A stretch of DNA of 64,000 nucleotides, taken from positions 3,658,001 through 3,722,000 of the forward strand of contig NZ_VFMM01000001.1 of the NCBI RefSeq assembly GCF_006715085.1, in the 5' to 3' direction. The stretch's first letter is position 1; the number at the start of each line of letters is the position of its first letter. This document shows positions 42,049 through 50,902 of the stretch, piece by piece. This DNA comes from Kribbella jejuensis. Its GTDB lineage: Bacteria > Actinomycetota > Actinomycetes > Propionibacteriales > Kribbellaceae. The notes beneath the pieces are model-generated. The model was given only the letters and a program-made list of their open reading frames with translations. It had not been told where the DNA came from and made no database searches. Position numbers and translations under genes: made by a program.

Positions 42049-42084
42049 GGCGGCCGGCCGACGCCCCCTCCCCGGCCGGCCGCC
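42049..42084 (+). terminator. Strong hairpin after the pilin gene
   Basis: GGCGGCCGGCCG and CGGCCGGCCGCC form a perfect 12-bp stem with a 12-nt loop, 27 nt after the pilin stop. There is no T run. It may terminate or stabilise the 3' end of the tad-pilin mRNA. Confidence 0.6.
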
Positions 42085-42204
42085 ACCCCCATCAAGGCGC
42101 CGCACACGAACGCGTCCATCCCGTCCCAGCCTCCCGATACGTGGTTCGACGCGTGCGCTCGCGCATACTCGCCCACCAATCCACGCACCACGCCAATCCC
42201 AGCC

Positions 42205-42399
42205 GTACGCCGACCCGCGCACTCCGGCGTACCCGCGCACGTGCTCTTGCACCCGCAGTCCGCACCGTCCACACCGCCCACTCGTCCCTCGCCAACCGCC
42301 CACACCGTCCGCCACCCGACGCGCGATCCCGTACACACCGCCCACCAACTCGCGCCACGTCGATCCGTGCGGTACGCCGACCTGCGCGGTCCGGCGTAC
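42205..42399 (+). repeat. Two copies of a GTACGCCG hairpin in the pilin-TadE gap
   Basis: GTACGCCG...CGGCGTAC occurs at 42205-42232 and again at 42372-42399, 167 bp apart, with similar loops (ACC(C/T)GCGC..TC). They lie in a 660-bp gap (42085-42745) of GC-rich sequence that has no convincing gene. The flanking words also recur, suggesting an old duplication. Confidence 0.6.
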
Positions 42400-42745
42400 C
42401 CCGTACGCGCCTCACACTCGGCGCGCCGCGGCGTACCACCTATACGTACTCACGCACTCTCGCCCAACGCACACCTCGCCCGCCAACCCAGCTGCCATGC
42501 CAATCCACTCGCCGTGCCACGGCCGGCCGCGTCAGCCGACCCGCCGGCGTGCCCACTCGCCAGGCCAGCCCACCCGCCACGTATTCGTGCACGCCTTCGC
42601 GCGCAGCCTCCCGGGCTGAGCATGTGAGCTGCGTTGGTGCGCCGACCGTGCTTACCCCCAAGGACACCTATGCCCATTGATGCCATGCGTCCCGTCCGCG
42701 GCCGGCCGACGGCAACGCGACACACCCCCGCGCCCAAAAAGATCC

Positions 42746-42928
42746 ATGCATCTCGCGCTGACCGTGCTGACCGCGACGACTGCGGTGATCGTGCTGCTCG
42801 CGCTGGGCGTGCTGACGGCGCGGCCGGCTCGACTGCGGCAGTCGGGTTGGTCCGCGCGAGTGGTGTGGGTTCCGCGGGCCGTGTCGGGTGGGTTCGGCGT
42901 CGGCGGCGGGGTGAGTTGGGGGCGGTGA
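42746..42928 (+). CDS. Small single-pass membrane protein before TadE
   Basis: 60 residues from ATG 42746. The N-terminus is one strong membrane helix (LALTVLTATTAVIVLLALGVLTA) followed by a basic, Gly-rich tail. The helix codons nearly all end in G or C, as expected for a real gene here. The frame overlaps the start of TadE by up to 64 nt in another frame, and its stop forms GTGA with an in-frame TadE GTG. It is not a family that I recognise. Confidence 0.55.
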   Translation: MHLALTVLTATTAVIVLLALGVLTARPARLRQSGWSARVVWVPRAVSGGFGVGGGVSWGR

Positions 42929-43257
42929 CAGTTGAGATGGCGCTTGCGTTGCCGGTGCTGGTTTCTCTTCTGGTGCTGGGGATCTGGTCCATCGGGCTCG
43001 TCGTACTCAATGTCCGTTGCATCGATGCCGCCCGCGATGTAGCGCGTGCTGTCGCCCGGGGCGACTCGGTGGAGCAAGCGCAAGCAATCGGCCGCCGCAC
43101 CCTACCCGCGGCGACGATCACCATCACCCGCGACCAGTCTGACATCCACGTGACCGTGACAGCCACGCCCACCACCGACCCGCCGATCCTCAAGCTCATG
43201 GCGCCCACCCACCTCACCGCAACCGCCACTCTGCAAGCCGAACCGGAGACGCCATGA
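42865..43257 (+). CDS. tadE: TadE-like pseudopilin
   Basis: 130 residues from GTG 42865. A basic leader (RRRRRGELG) precedes AVTVEMALALPVLVSLLVLGIWSIGLVVLN, the TadE signature with Glu +5. The rest is a small extracytoplasmic domain (RCIDAARDVARAVARGDS, as in TadE). The start was chosen to keep the Arg cluster; later starts would remove it. The stop overlaps the next ATG (ATGA). Confidence 0.82.
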   Translation: MGSAGRVGWVRRRRRGELGAVTVEMALALPVLVSLLVLGIWSIGLVVLNVRCIDAARDVARAVARGDSVEQAQAIGRRTLPAATITITRDQSDIHVTVTATPTTDPPILKLMAPTHLTATATLQAEPETP

Positions 43258-43385
43258 CCTTCGCGAAACGCGCTCGTTCCGAACGAGCCAGCGCGACGGT
43301 GTATGTCACCTTCGTGCGCGCACTCCTCCTCGCCGTCCTGACCGCGGGCCTGCAAGCGGAAGCGGGTAGGCATGAACTTCCGTAA
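43254..43385 (+). CDS. Truncated duplicate of the TadG-like N-terminus
   Basis: 43 residues. KRARSERASATVYVTFVRALLLAVLTAG aligns with KRVRSERGSATLHVVFMSALLFAVLTAS of the next gene, and both share a late GRH. It ends shortly after the membrane segment. ATG overlaps the TadE stop, and its own end overlaps the next gene by 14 nt. It is a short paralogue made by partial tandem duplication, either a small pseudopilin or a remnant. Confidence 0.65.
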   Translation: MTFAKRARSERASATVYVTFVRALLLAVLTAGLQAEAGRHELP

Positions 43386-43839
43386 ACGGGTGCGTTCTGA
43401 ACGAGGTAGCGCGACGCTTCACGTGGTTTTTATGTCGGCGCTTCTCTTTGCGGTTCTCACCGCCTCGACGCTCTGGACGGCAATATCAACCGGGCGCCAC
43501 AAGGTCACGGCCGCCGCGGACCTGACCGCACTCAGTGCAGCTCAGTCCATGATCGGCACCGATGAACTAACCGATCACCGTGAGGATCGGCCAGGTGGTG
43601 ATTCGGGGGGTGAGGAGGGCGCCGGTGGTGGTGCGTCGGAACGTTCTTCTGTTCCGCATGCGCAAATCGCGTCGGCGCGACCATGTGCGACGGCGGCACG
43701 TTTGGCGATGCTCAATGGGGTTCGGCTCATCTCCTGTGAGGTCACTTCCGGCGCAGTGACGGTCGAGGTGTCACTCGAACTCGAGCTCCGGATCGCTCGT
43801 CCGACGCTGACCGCGAGTGCTCGAGCAGGGCCGGTGTGA
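43372..43839 (+). CDS. TadG/Rv3654c-like pilus-associated protein
   Basis: 155 residues. After the basic leader NFRKRVRSERG comes SATLHVVFMSALLFAVLTASTLWTAI, then HKVTAAADLTALSAAQSM, the typical TadG/Rv3654c pattern, and a C-terminal CATAARLAMLNGVRLISCEVTSGAVTVEVSLEL with two Cys. The middle is a Gly/Glu-rich insert (DRPGGDSGGEEGAGGGASE). It is the last gene of the tad operon. Its partner in Mycobacterium is Rv3654c. Confidence 0.78.
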   Translation: MNFRKRVRSERGSATLHVVFMSALLFAVLTASTLWTAISTGRHKVTAAADLTALSAAQSMIGTDELTDHREDRPGGDSGGEEGAGGGASERSSVPHAQIASARPCATAARLAMLNGVRLISCEVTSGAVTVEVSLELELRIARPTLTASARAGPV

Positions 43840-43947
43840 GGCTGCGTCGTCAACCATCTCGTGGGTCGGGTACTGCGGTGGTCGCGATCTGGTCGCAATC
43901 TGATAGAGATGCCGCGTTGATGTGGACGGCGTCTGCGGGAGCGATCC

Positions 43948-44643
43948 ATGATCGGGAACCGAGTACAGCTCATTTCCCGGACGTACTTCCCCGGCGCCCG
44001 GACTGTTACCTCGGAGGCTCGCTTGCCCGACCCGATTCGGCTGCTGCTGGTCGATGACCAGATTCTCAGTCGAGGCTTGCTGCGCAGCGGTTTGGAGCGT
44101 GAGCGCGATCTGCAGATCGTTGCCGAGCTCAACAGATCTGACGACGTGGTCGGTGCCGCCAAACGGCACCGGGCGAACGTCGCGCTGCTGGATGCGGGCG
44201 GTCCGGGCGACGACAGCATCACCGTCACCACCGAGTTGCGTACGTCGATGCCGGAGTGCCGGGTCGTCATGCTCACGACGTACGGGCGCCCGGTGCACAT
44301 GCGGCGTGGGCTCGACGCCGGGGCGAAGGGGTTCGCGTTGAAGGGGAGTCCGGCGCCGCAATTAGCCGATGCGGTACGTCGGGTGCACCTCGGCCTGCGG
44401 GTCGTCGACGCGAACCTCGCGGCCGAGAACTTGAGGTATTCCGAGACGCCCCTCAACGAGGACGAAACGGACACGCTCCGCGCCGCCCGCAACGGCGGAT
44501 CGGTCGCACTGATGGCGCGAAAGCTGGACGTCTCGGAGCGGGTGGTCCGCACCCGCCTTTGGTCTGCCATCGGCAAGACCGGCGCCCGTACGCGCTCCGA
44601 CGCAGTCCAGATAGCCGAACAAAACGGCTGGCTGCTGGACTGA
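43948..44643 (+). CDS. NarL-type response regulator with divergent HTH
   Basis: 231 residues. The receiver begins IRLLLVDDQILSRGLLRSGLE with the acidic pair, LLDAG holds the phospho-acceptor Asp, VVMLTTYGRP the Thr, and FALKGS the Lys. The C-terminal HTH (TDTLRAARNGGSVALMARKLDVSERVVRTRLWSAIGKTGARTRSDAVQIAEQNG) is recognisable but weaker than usual LuxR types. No histidine kinase is adjacent, so it is an orphan here. The start ATG 43948 leaves about 30 residues before the receiver; a later start is possible. Confidence 0.82.
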   Translation: MIGNRVQLISRTYFPGARTVTSEARLPDPIRLLLVDDQILSRGLLRSGLERERDLQIVAELNRSDDVVGAAKRHRANVALLDAGGPGDDSITVTTELRTSMPECRVVMLTTYGRPVHMRRGLDAGAKGFALKGSPAPQLADAVRRVHLGLRVVDANLAAENLRYSETPLNEDETDTLRAARNGGSVALMARKLDVSERVVRTRLWSAIGKTGARTRSDAVQIAEQNGWLLD

Positions 44644-44734
44644 CCGGCGATCGGGCCGGGTCCGAAGAGGACGCAGCACCTCCGCACCTGACGTCCTCCC
44701 GCGGCGTTGCTCGGCGCATCCGGGTATGCCGATC

Positions 44735-45055
44735 GCGTGGGGTGCGAGCGTGGGCGCGCCCGGTGTGCTCGCGATGCGCGGTAAGGCGGCCGCGTGGGGT
44801 GGAAGTGTGGTGGCGCTGCGGCGTGCCGGGATGCGTGCGTGAGCCCGCGGGCATGGGTGGGAGTGTGTGCACTGCGGTGTGCCGGGATGCGCGGTAAGCC
44901 GGCCGCGTGGGGTGGAGGTGTGGTGGCGCTGCGCTGTGCCGGGGTGCGTGGGTGAGCCCTTGGGCGTTGGGTGGGAGTGTGGTGGCGCCGCGGTGTGCTG
45001 GGGGTGCGTGGGTGAGCCGGTGGCGTGGGGTGGGAGCCGGGCGCCCGGGCAAGCC
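44735..45055 (+). repeat. Six imperfect ~59-bp tandem repeats
   Basis: Units beginning near GCGTGGGGTGGGAGTGTGGT start at about 44735, 44792, 44851, 44905, 44964 and 45023 (steps 57, 59, 54, 59, 59). They fill most of the 646-bp gap between the response regulator and the NYN gene. No protein-like frame persists through all units. Confidence 0.8.
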
Positions 45056-45289
45056 GATCGCGGGGCGGCGAGGGTGGTCCCGTCCGGATCCTGGTCACTC
45101 GCGAAGGCGCTGACCTGTTCGGTGCGGTGAACGCCTGGTCGGCGTGGTCGACACCGCGCAGTGCGCCGGTTGAGGCGGTCGCCCGCGCGTGCCGTGCGTA
45201 CGTCGAGACCGGCGCGGTGGCGGCTGTTGAACCGCTGGCGCTGCTCACGCGTCTGTCCAAGGCTGCTGCGGCGGATCATCGGCGGACTG

Positions 45290-45730
45290 GTGGAGGACAC
45301 TGGGGTGGTGGATCGGCGGCGGGTGGTTGTGGTGGATGCGGCGAATGTGGTTGGGGCGCGGCCGGATGGGTGGTGGCGCGATCGGGTGGGGGCGGCTCGG
45401 CGGCTGTTGGTTCGGGTTGCTGCGTTGGCGGAGCGGTTGCCTGATACTGACGTGATTGTGGTGCTTGAGGGTGCCGCGCGACGGGCGGTGGAGGGGGCGG
45501 ACGCGCCTGACACGGGCCAGGTGCGGGTCGTGCTCGCACCGGGTTCCGGTGACGACACCATCGTGGACGTGACTGCCGAGGTAGTTGCCCAGTCGCATCA
45601 TCCGGCCGTCACGGTGGTCACCGCAGACCGGGGCCTGCGCCAGCGCCTAGAGCCGACCGGTGCCGGCACCACCGGTCCGCGCTGGCTCCTTGACCAGTTG
45701 GACGGTTTACCCCAACGCCCAACCAATTGA
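45290..45730 (+). CDS. NYN/PIN-like nuclease domain protein
   Basis: 146 residues from GTG 45290. VVVVDAANVVGARPDGWWRDR is the first strand and Asp of NYN/YacP-like folds, VIVVLEGAARR follows, and PGSGDDTIVDVTAEVV plus VTVVTADRGLRQRL supply the other acidic residues. These are metal-dependent ribonucleases acting on RNA; the target here is unknown. It lies between two repeat arrays. An upstream in-frame extension to 45161 lacks domain-like sequence. Confidence 0.75.
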   Translation: MEDTGVVDRRRVVVVDAANVVGARPDGWWRDRVGAARRLLVRVAALAERLPDTDVIVVLEGAARRAVEGADAPDTGQVRVVLAPGSGDDTIVDVTAEVVAQSHHPAVTVVTADRGLRQRLEPTGAGTTGPRWLLDQLDGLPQRPTN

Positions 45731-45818
45731 CGCCCGATGCAACCGAACAGTCCGGCCGCGCGAACGCTTGGGTGGGGTGAGAGGTGGGGTCGGTTGATCG
45801 GTGAGGTCAGGCCAACGG

Positions 45819-46521
45819 TGGGCCCGGGTGATTGCTGGGGTCGGGTGATTGCTCGGGCCGGGTGATTGCTGTCGGGCGCATGGTGGGCCCGGGTGATTGC
45901 TGGGGTCGGGTGATTGCTCGGGCCGGGTGATTGCTGTCGGGCGCATGGTGGGGCCGGGTGACTGCTGGGGCGGCGTGAAGGCTCGGCCGGGTGACTGCGT
46001 GGGTCGAGTGAATGCTCGGACTGCGTGTCCGCCTCGAGTTCCGGGACTCAGCGGGTCGTGTTGTGGATGACGTGTGGGAGTGGGGTGTCGTCGGGTGCTG
46101 GGCACAGCGTGCTGGAGGAGCTCGGTGCGCCCAGTGCCGAACGCTCGGCTGGATGAATGCTGGGTCGGGTGAATGCTCGGGCCGAGTGAATGCGACCGCT
46201 CCGGGCAAGACCGCGAGGGTGCCGTGGTGGCCGCGTGTAGGCCCGGCTGGGTGAATGCTCGGGTCGGGTGAATGCTCGGGTCGGGTGATTGCTTGGGCGG
46301 CGTGAACTCGGCGGGGTGAGTGCTTGGGTCGAGTGAAGGCTGGGGTCGCGTGAAGGCTGGGGTCGGGTGAGGGCTGGGGGTCCGTGTCCGCCTCGAGCTC
46401 CGGGACTCAGCGGGTCCTGTTGTGGATGACGCGCGGGAGTGGGGTGCTCTCGGGTGTCGGGCACGGCGTGCTGGAGGAGCTCGGTGCTGTCGCGGTGCCG
46501 AACGCTCGGCTGGGTGAATGC
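45819..46521 (+). repeat. Nested tandem repeats (64-bp pair, ~18-bp units, ~138-bp pair)
   Basis: Two near-identical 64-bp copies lie at 45819-45882 and 45883-45946. A ~138-bp segment beginning CGTGTCCGCCTCGAG occurs at 46024-46161 and again at 46383-46521. Between and after them short units such as CGGGTGAATGCTCGGG repeat many times, running on to about 46690. There is no convincing gene in 45731-46709; the long minus-strand frame across it only translates repeats (AFTRPEHSP). Confidence 0.8.
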
Positions 46522-46709
46522 TTGGGGCGGGTGAGTGCTCGGGCCAGGTGAACGGTCAGACCGCGTGAACGCTCGGACCGCGCGAACGCTGGGGCCGCGC
46601 GAACGCTGGGGCCGCGTGAACCTCGGATCGGGTGAACCGTCGGGCCGCGTGAACGCTGCGCCGGGTGAAGGCTTGGGTTGGGTGGATGCTGGGGGCGCGG
46701 GGGGTGTGG

Positions 46710-47957
46710 TTAGGCGCAGGTTGAGAGGAATTGGCCGGTGTGGGTTATCAGGAGGTGGGGGCCTGGGGTGGCCGGGAGGTGGTGTTGGGGGGTGGTGATG
46801 GGGTGGCGGGTGCCGTCCGGGGTGATTACCAGGGTGTTGGGGGCGTTTAGGGCGATTAGTTCGTTGTTGGTGCGGACCAGGACGGGGGCCTCGTAGGACC
46901 AGGAGAGGGCGGTTCGGCCGGCTGCTAGGGCTTCTAGGGTGGCGGCGGCTAGTTCGGTGGGGCCTTGGGCGGAGGCGTCTACGGCGATCCAGGTGGTGGG
47001 GGTGCCGGGTGGGGTGAGGGAGGTGGGGTTGTGCCAGTCGCTGCCGCCGATGGGGGTGGTTTGTTCGAGGCCCCAGGCGTGCCACCAGGCGATCGGGCCG
47101 CCCCAGGTGTGGTCCAGCCACGAGGAGTGCCAGATTTCGGCGAGCGGTGGGTGTTCGGGGAGTTGGTGGCGCCACGAGCAGTCGCCGCCGAGCGGGTGGT
47201 TGATCGAGAGTAGGCCGCCGCGGTCGGCGACTTCGGAGACCCAGGTGGCGGCGGGGCGGCGGAAGTCGATGAAACCGATGTCGCCGAACGCGTTGGCGTG
47301 GCCGGCGTCGGTGGTGACTTCCTGGCCTGGGATCAGGCCGATCCCGAACCGTTCGCTGAGGGCGGGGAGTTCGGCGTGGTGGGCAACGGTGTTGTGGTCG
47401 GTGACGGCCAGTACGTCGAGGCCCGCGGCGACGCCCAACGCCGCGAGGTTGGCGATCGTGGTGGAGCCGTCGGAGTGCAGCGAGTGGGCGTGGAAGTCGC
47501 CGGCGATCCACTTCAACCCGCTGGACGCAGGGAGGGTACGACGAGGTGGCCGCGGAGGTACGGCGATCGCAGCCGTTTCGTCGACGTACTCCTGCAGCCC
47601 GGGGACCGTGTCAACCGGGCCAGTGACGGCTTCGACGAGAAGCTCGACACCTTCGACGGGTACTCGGTGCAGACCGAGGACGATCCACCAAGTACCGGGT
47701 TCGAGTTCGCCGGGAACATAGCCGGGCGTGGCCGCGTCGGGGGTGATCGCGAAGGTACGGCGTGCGCCGCCGGACCAGCCGCGCCACCCGGAAGCGCCAT
47801 CGCAGCCGATGTCGATGACCGTCCCGTCGACCGGAGGAACGGTCAGTGTGACGAGGAGACCGGGGCAGTCCGCCGGGATGTCCACAGGCAGCGAGTGCCA
47901 GACGGACTCAGCACGATCGTCGAGCGTCCAGCGCCGACGGTAGGACGTGACTGCCAT
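46710..47957 (-). CDS. PHP-domain phosphoesterase, CehA/McbA type
   Basis: 415 residues. Residues 1-~140 form a beta-rich N-terminal domain. The PHP domain follows with DFHAHSLHSDGSTT, VTDHNTVAHH, GQEVTTDAGHANAF, INHP and GGSDWHN, which supply the metal-binding His and Asp residues. The CehA group hydrolyses phospho- or carbamate esters; some are secreted, but no signal is seen here. It ends the operon of an ABC importer, suggesting that it acts on the imported phosphate ester, as GlpQ does after UgpABCE. Substrate inferred only. Confidence 0.85.
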   Translation of the reverse strand: MAVTSYRRRWTLDDRAESVWHSLPVDIPADCPGLLVTLTVPPVDGTVIDIGCDGASGWRGWSGGARRTFAITPDAATPGYVPGELEPGTWWIVLGLHRVPVEGVELLVEAVTGPVDTVPGLQEYVDETAAIAVPPRPPRRTLPASSGLKWIAGDFHAHSLHSDGSTTIANLAALGVAAGLDVLAVTDHNTVAHHAELPALSERFGIGLIPGQEVTTDAGHANAFGDIGFIDFRRPAATWVSEVADRGGLLSINHPLGGDCSWRHQLPEHPPLAEIWHSSWLDHTWGGPIAWWHAWGLEQTTPIGGSDWHNPTSLTPPGTPTTWIAVDASAQGPTELAAATLEALAAGRTALSWSYEAPVLVRTNNELIALNAPNTLVITPDGTRHPITTPQHHLPATPGPHLLITHTGQFLSTCA

Positions 47958-47995
47958 CAGTTAAGTCTCCAACTGTCTCGACGAAAGCAGGTGCG

Positions 47996-49111
47996 TCAGG
48001 AAACGGTGGCCGGTTCGCGGGACAGGAGTTCGCCTGACTCGCGGTCGTACAGGAGCACCCGGCCGGCGGGCGCGGTGAGGGTCACAGCGGCGCCAGGAGC
48101 AGGTTCTTCCTCCTCGGGTACGGTGACGCCTACCAGGGTGCCGTCGCAGTCCACTGTCACCAAGGACTGGGTGCCCAGGTTCTCCGCGACGACGACGGTG
48201 CCTCGCAGTGCGGGTCCGGCGGCGTCGTTGGGGGTGAGGGTCAGGTACTCGGGCCGGATGCCGACCGTTACCTCGGCCCCAGCAGGCACCGAGGCGGTTG
48301 TCGCGGGCAACGATCCACCCGCGACCGTCACGATCCCGACACCGTCCGATCCGTCCGCGGACGCGGAGGTCAGCTGTCCAGGGAGCAGATTCATCGGCGT
48401 CGAGCCGATGAAGTTCGCCACGAAGGTGTTGGCCGGCCAGGCGAAGACCTCCCGGGGCGAACCCAGTTGACGCAGCTTGCCGGACTGCATGACCGCGATC
48501 CGATCGGCGAGCGCCAGCGCCTCGGCCTGGTCGTGCGTGACGAACACCGTCGTGATCCCCAGGTCGCGCTGCAACTTCTTCAGGAACGTACGCGCCTCCA
48601 GCCGCAACCGCGCGTCGAGGTTCGACAACGGCTCGTCGAGCAGGAGCACCTTGCCCTCAGAGGCGATCGCACGAGCCAGCGCGACCCGCTGCTGCTGCCC
48701 ACCGGAAAGCTGGCCGGGCTTGCGTTCGAGCAGGCCGTCCAACGACAGCTCTCCGGCAGTACGAGACGCGACAGAAGCGCGAGTGGCCGGGGCAACTCGC
48801 CGTACCTTCAGGGGGTACGTGATGTTCTCGGAGACGTTCATGTGCGGGAAGAGCGCGTAGTCCTGGAAGACCATCGCCACCCCGCGCTTGCCCGGCTCCG
48901 TCCGGGTGACGTCGGCAGCGTCGATCCGGATGCTGCCGGAAGACGCCGTCTCCAGGCCGGCGATCGTCCGCAGCAGCGTGGTCTTGCCGCAACCGGACGG
49001 TCCGAGCAGGGCGAAGAACTCGCCGTCGGCCACGTGCAGGTCCAGCCCGTCGACGGCGCGGACGCCGTTGGGGTAGACGGTCGCGAGGCCTTCGATGTCG
49101 ATGCCCGCCAT
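47996..49111 (-). CDS. ABC importer ATPase, UgpC/MalK-like
   Basis: 371 residues from ATG 49111. Walker A is LLGPSGCGKTTLLRTIAG, the signature is LSGGQQQRVALARAIA, Walker B is VLLLDEPLSNLDARLR and the switch His is FVTHDQAEA. The C-terminal ~130 residues are a TOBE/MalK regulatory domain (GIRPEYLTL...VVVAENLGTQSLVTVD). It energises the two permeases that follow in transcription order upstream. Spacing to the next gene is 28 nt. Confidence 0.93.
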   Translation of the reverse strand: MAGIDIEGLATVYPNGVRAVDGLDLHVADGEFFALLGPSGCGKTTLLRTIAGLETASSGSIRIDAADVTRTEPGKRGVAMVFQDYALFPHMNVSENITYPLKVRRVAPATRASVASRTAGELSLDGLLERKPGQLSGGQQQRVALARAIASEGKVLLLDEPLSNLDARLRLEARTFLKKLQRDLGITTVFVTHDQAEALALADRIAVMQSGKLRQLGSPREVFAWPANTFVANFIGSTPMNLLPGQLTSASADGSDGVGIVTVAGGSLPATTASVPAGAEVTVGIRPEYLTLTPNDAAGPALRGTVVVAENLGTQSLVTVDCDGTLVGVTVPEEEEPAPGAAVTLTAPAGRVLLYDRESGELLSREPATVS

Positions 49112-49139
49112 CAGCAACCCATCCTTTCGTGGACAGACA

Positions 49140-49961
49140 TCAGCTCTTGATCCCTCCGTGGAAACGGAACCCGTACCGCGAGTTCACCAGCAGGTACAGC
49201 ACGACGACCGGGATCGAGAACAGCAGCGAGAACACCGGCAGCACCTGCAGGTTCACGCTGCCGCCTTCGTCGGTGAGGGTCTGCATCAGCACCGCACCGG
49301 GCTGCTTGTCGATCGACCGGATGAGCAGGAAGGGCACCAGGAAGTTGCCCCAGGAGTTGACGAACGCCCAGACCATGATGGTGGCCAGGCCGGGACGCGC
49401 GACCGGGAGTACGACGTCCCGCAGGATCTGCAGCGTGGACGCGCCGAACACCCGCGCCGACTCCTCGTACGACTTCGGCACCGCGTCGACGAAGTCCTTC
49501 AGAATGAAGATTGCCGCTGGCAACAACCCGCCGGTCATCACCAGCGCGACGCCGAACCGCGAGTCGATCAGCCCGAGCTGGAACATCATCACGAAGATCG
49601 GCACCATCGCGGCGGTACCGGTGACCACCGACGACAACAGCAGCAACCCGTAGAGCAGCGCGTCCCGCCCCGGTATCCGCACCCGTGACAGCGCGTACGA
49701 GGCCAGCGCCGCGAAGGCCGTCACCGCGACAGCTGTCGTGACACAGATCAGCAGGGAGTTGACCATCGAGTGCATCGCGTACGGATGGGCGAGCGTCCTG
49801 CGGAAGTTCTCCAGCGTCCAGTCCGGCCACTGCACACCCAGACCGGGTGAAGCGTCGAACGGCGCCGAGGCGATCCACAGCATCGGTACGGCGAAGAACA
49901 GCGTGATCGCGCAGATCAGAACATAGAAGCCGATCCGGCGCAGCACAAAGGACGTCGTCAT
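49140..49961 (-). CDS. ABC importer permease, UgpE/MalG-like
   Basis: 273 residues with six membrane segments. The EAA loop is YEESARVFGASTLQILRDVVLPVARPGLATIMVW. The N-terminus RRIGFYVLICAITLFFAVPMLW is typical of the second permease of sugar importers. The start overlaps the other permease gene by 4 nt. Confidence 0.92.
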   Translation of the reverse strand: MTTSFVLRRIGFYVLICAITLFFAVPMLWIASAPFDASPGLGVQWPDWTLENFRRTLAHPYAMHSMVNSLLICVTTAVAVTAFAALASYALSRVRIPGRDALLYGLLLLSSVVTGTAAMVPIFVMMFQLGLIDSRFGVALVMTGGLLPAAIFILKDFVDAVPKSYEESARVFGASTLQILRDVVLPVARPGLATIMVWAFVNSWGNFLVPFLLIRSIDKQPGAVLMQTLTDEGGSVNLQVLPVFSLLFSIPVVVLYLLVNSRYGFRFHGGIKS

Positions 49962-50902
49962 GAGCGCCTCCGCAGCAGCCGCAGGTACACCAGGGACACC
50001 AGTAGGTTGGCCAGCAACAGCAGGAACGAGATGGCCGACGAGTACCCGAGCTCACCGCCCTGCAGCGCCACGTTGTAGATGTAGACCGGCACGGTCTCGG
50101 ACGCGTGGTTCGGCCCGCCCTTGGTGAGCAGGAACGGCGAGAAGTCGTTCGCGGTCCACAGCGAGATCAGCAGCGTGTTCGTCAGTACGTGCCCGCGAAT
50201 GTGCGGAAACACCACGTCACGCAGCGTCTGCCAGCCCGAGGCCCCGACCATCCGCGCCGACTCCAGTTGCGACGGCGGTACGGCCTGCAGCGCGGACGAG
50301 TACAGCATCATCGAGAACGCCGTACCGCGCCACGTGTTGAACACGACGAGGCACAGCATCGGGTGGTCGATCAGCCAGGCGGTACCCGGCGTACCCAACA
50401 AGCTGTTCAGCGTGCCGCCGTCACGGTCGTAGAACGCGACCCACAGATACGCGACCACGGTCGACGGCAGGATCCACGCGAGCAGCGTGAGGGCCTCGAC
50501 GGTACGGCGTACCGCCGGGCGTGCACGTCGCAGTATCCAGGCCAGCGTGAAGCCGAGGACGTTCTGCCCGATGATCGCCGAGCCGAGGACGAACAGCAGC
50601 GTCAGCCACAACGCGTTGTGGAACAGCGCGTCGTTCAGCGCGCGGGTGTAGTTCGACAGACCGACCATCGACGGTGACACGGCCTCGACGCCGGTCAGCC
50701 GGTAGTTGGTGATGCCGATGTAGATGGTCCAGAGCGCGGGGAAGATCAGGAACGCGCCGATCAGCAGCAGCGCGGGCGCGATGAAGCCGAGCGCGCGGCC
50801 GACGCCGAGGCCCGCAACATCGCGTGCGGGTCCTCGGCCGCCGCCCGGTCCACGTCCCGGCGCCGGCTCGGCGGGCACGGGAGGTGCGGAAGCGGAAGTC
50901 AT
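49958..50902 (-). CDS. ABC importer permease, UgpA/MalF-like
   Basis: 314 residues. After a Pro/Gly-rich N-terminus come FIAPALLLIGAFLIFPALWTIYIG, the P-loop-like periplasmic stretch, and the EAA loop LESARMVGASGWQTLRDVVFPHIRGHV. It forms the channel with the 49140-49961 gene product. The ATG overlaps the binding-protein gene stop (ATGA). Confidence 0.92.
   Translation of the reverse strand: MTSASAPPVPAEPAPGRGPGGGRGPARDVAGLGVGRALGFIAPALLLIGAFLIFPALWTIYIGITNYRLTGVEAVSPSMVGLSNYTRALNDALFHNALWLTLLFVLGSAIIGQNVLGFTLAWILRRARPAVRRTVEALTLLAWILPSTVVAYLWVAFYDRDGGTLNSLLGTPGTAWLIDHPMLCLVVFNTWRGTAFSMMLYSSALQAVPPSQLESARMVGASGWQTLRDVVFPHIRGHVLTNTLLISLWTANDFSPFLLTKGGPNHASETVPVYIYNVALQGGELGYSSAISFLLLLANLLVSLVYLRLLRRRS

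Noticed and set aside
45819..46690. CRISPR array
   Set aside because: Units are adjacent or irregular without unique spacers of constant length, and no cas gene is near.
46048..47511. 487-residue minus-strand frame with AFTRP-type repeats
   Set aside because: Its first half is a shifted frame of the PHP gene, and the rest translates intergenic repeats; no domain.
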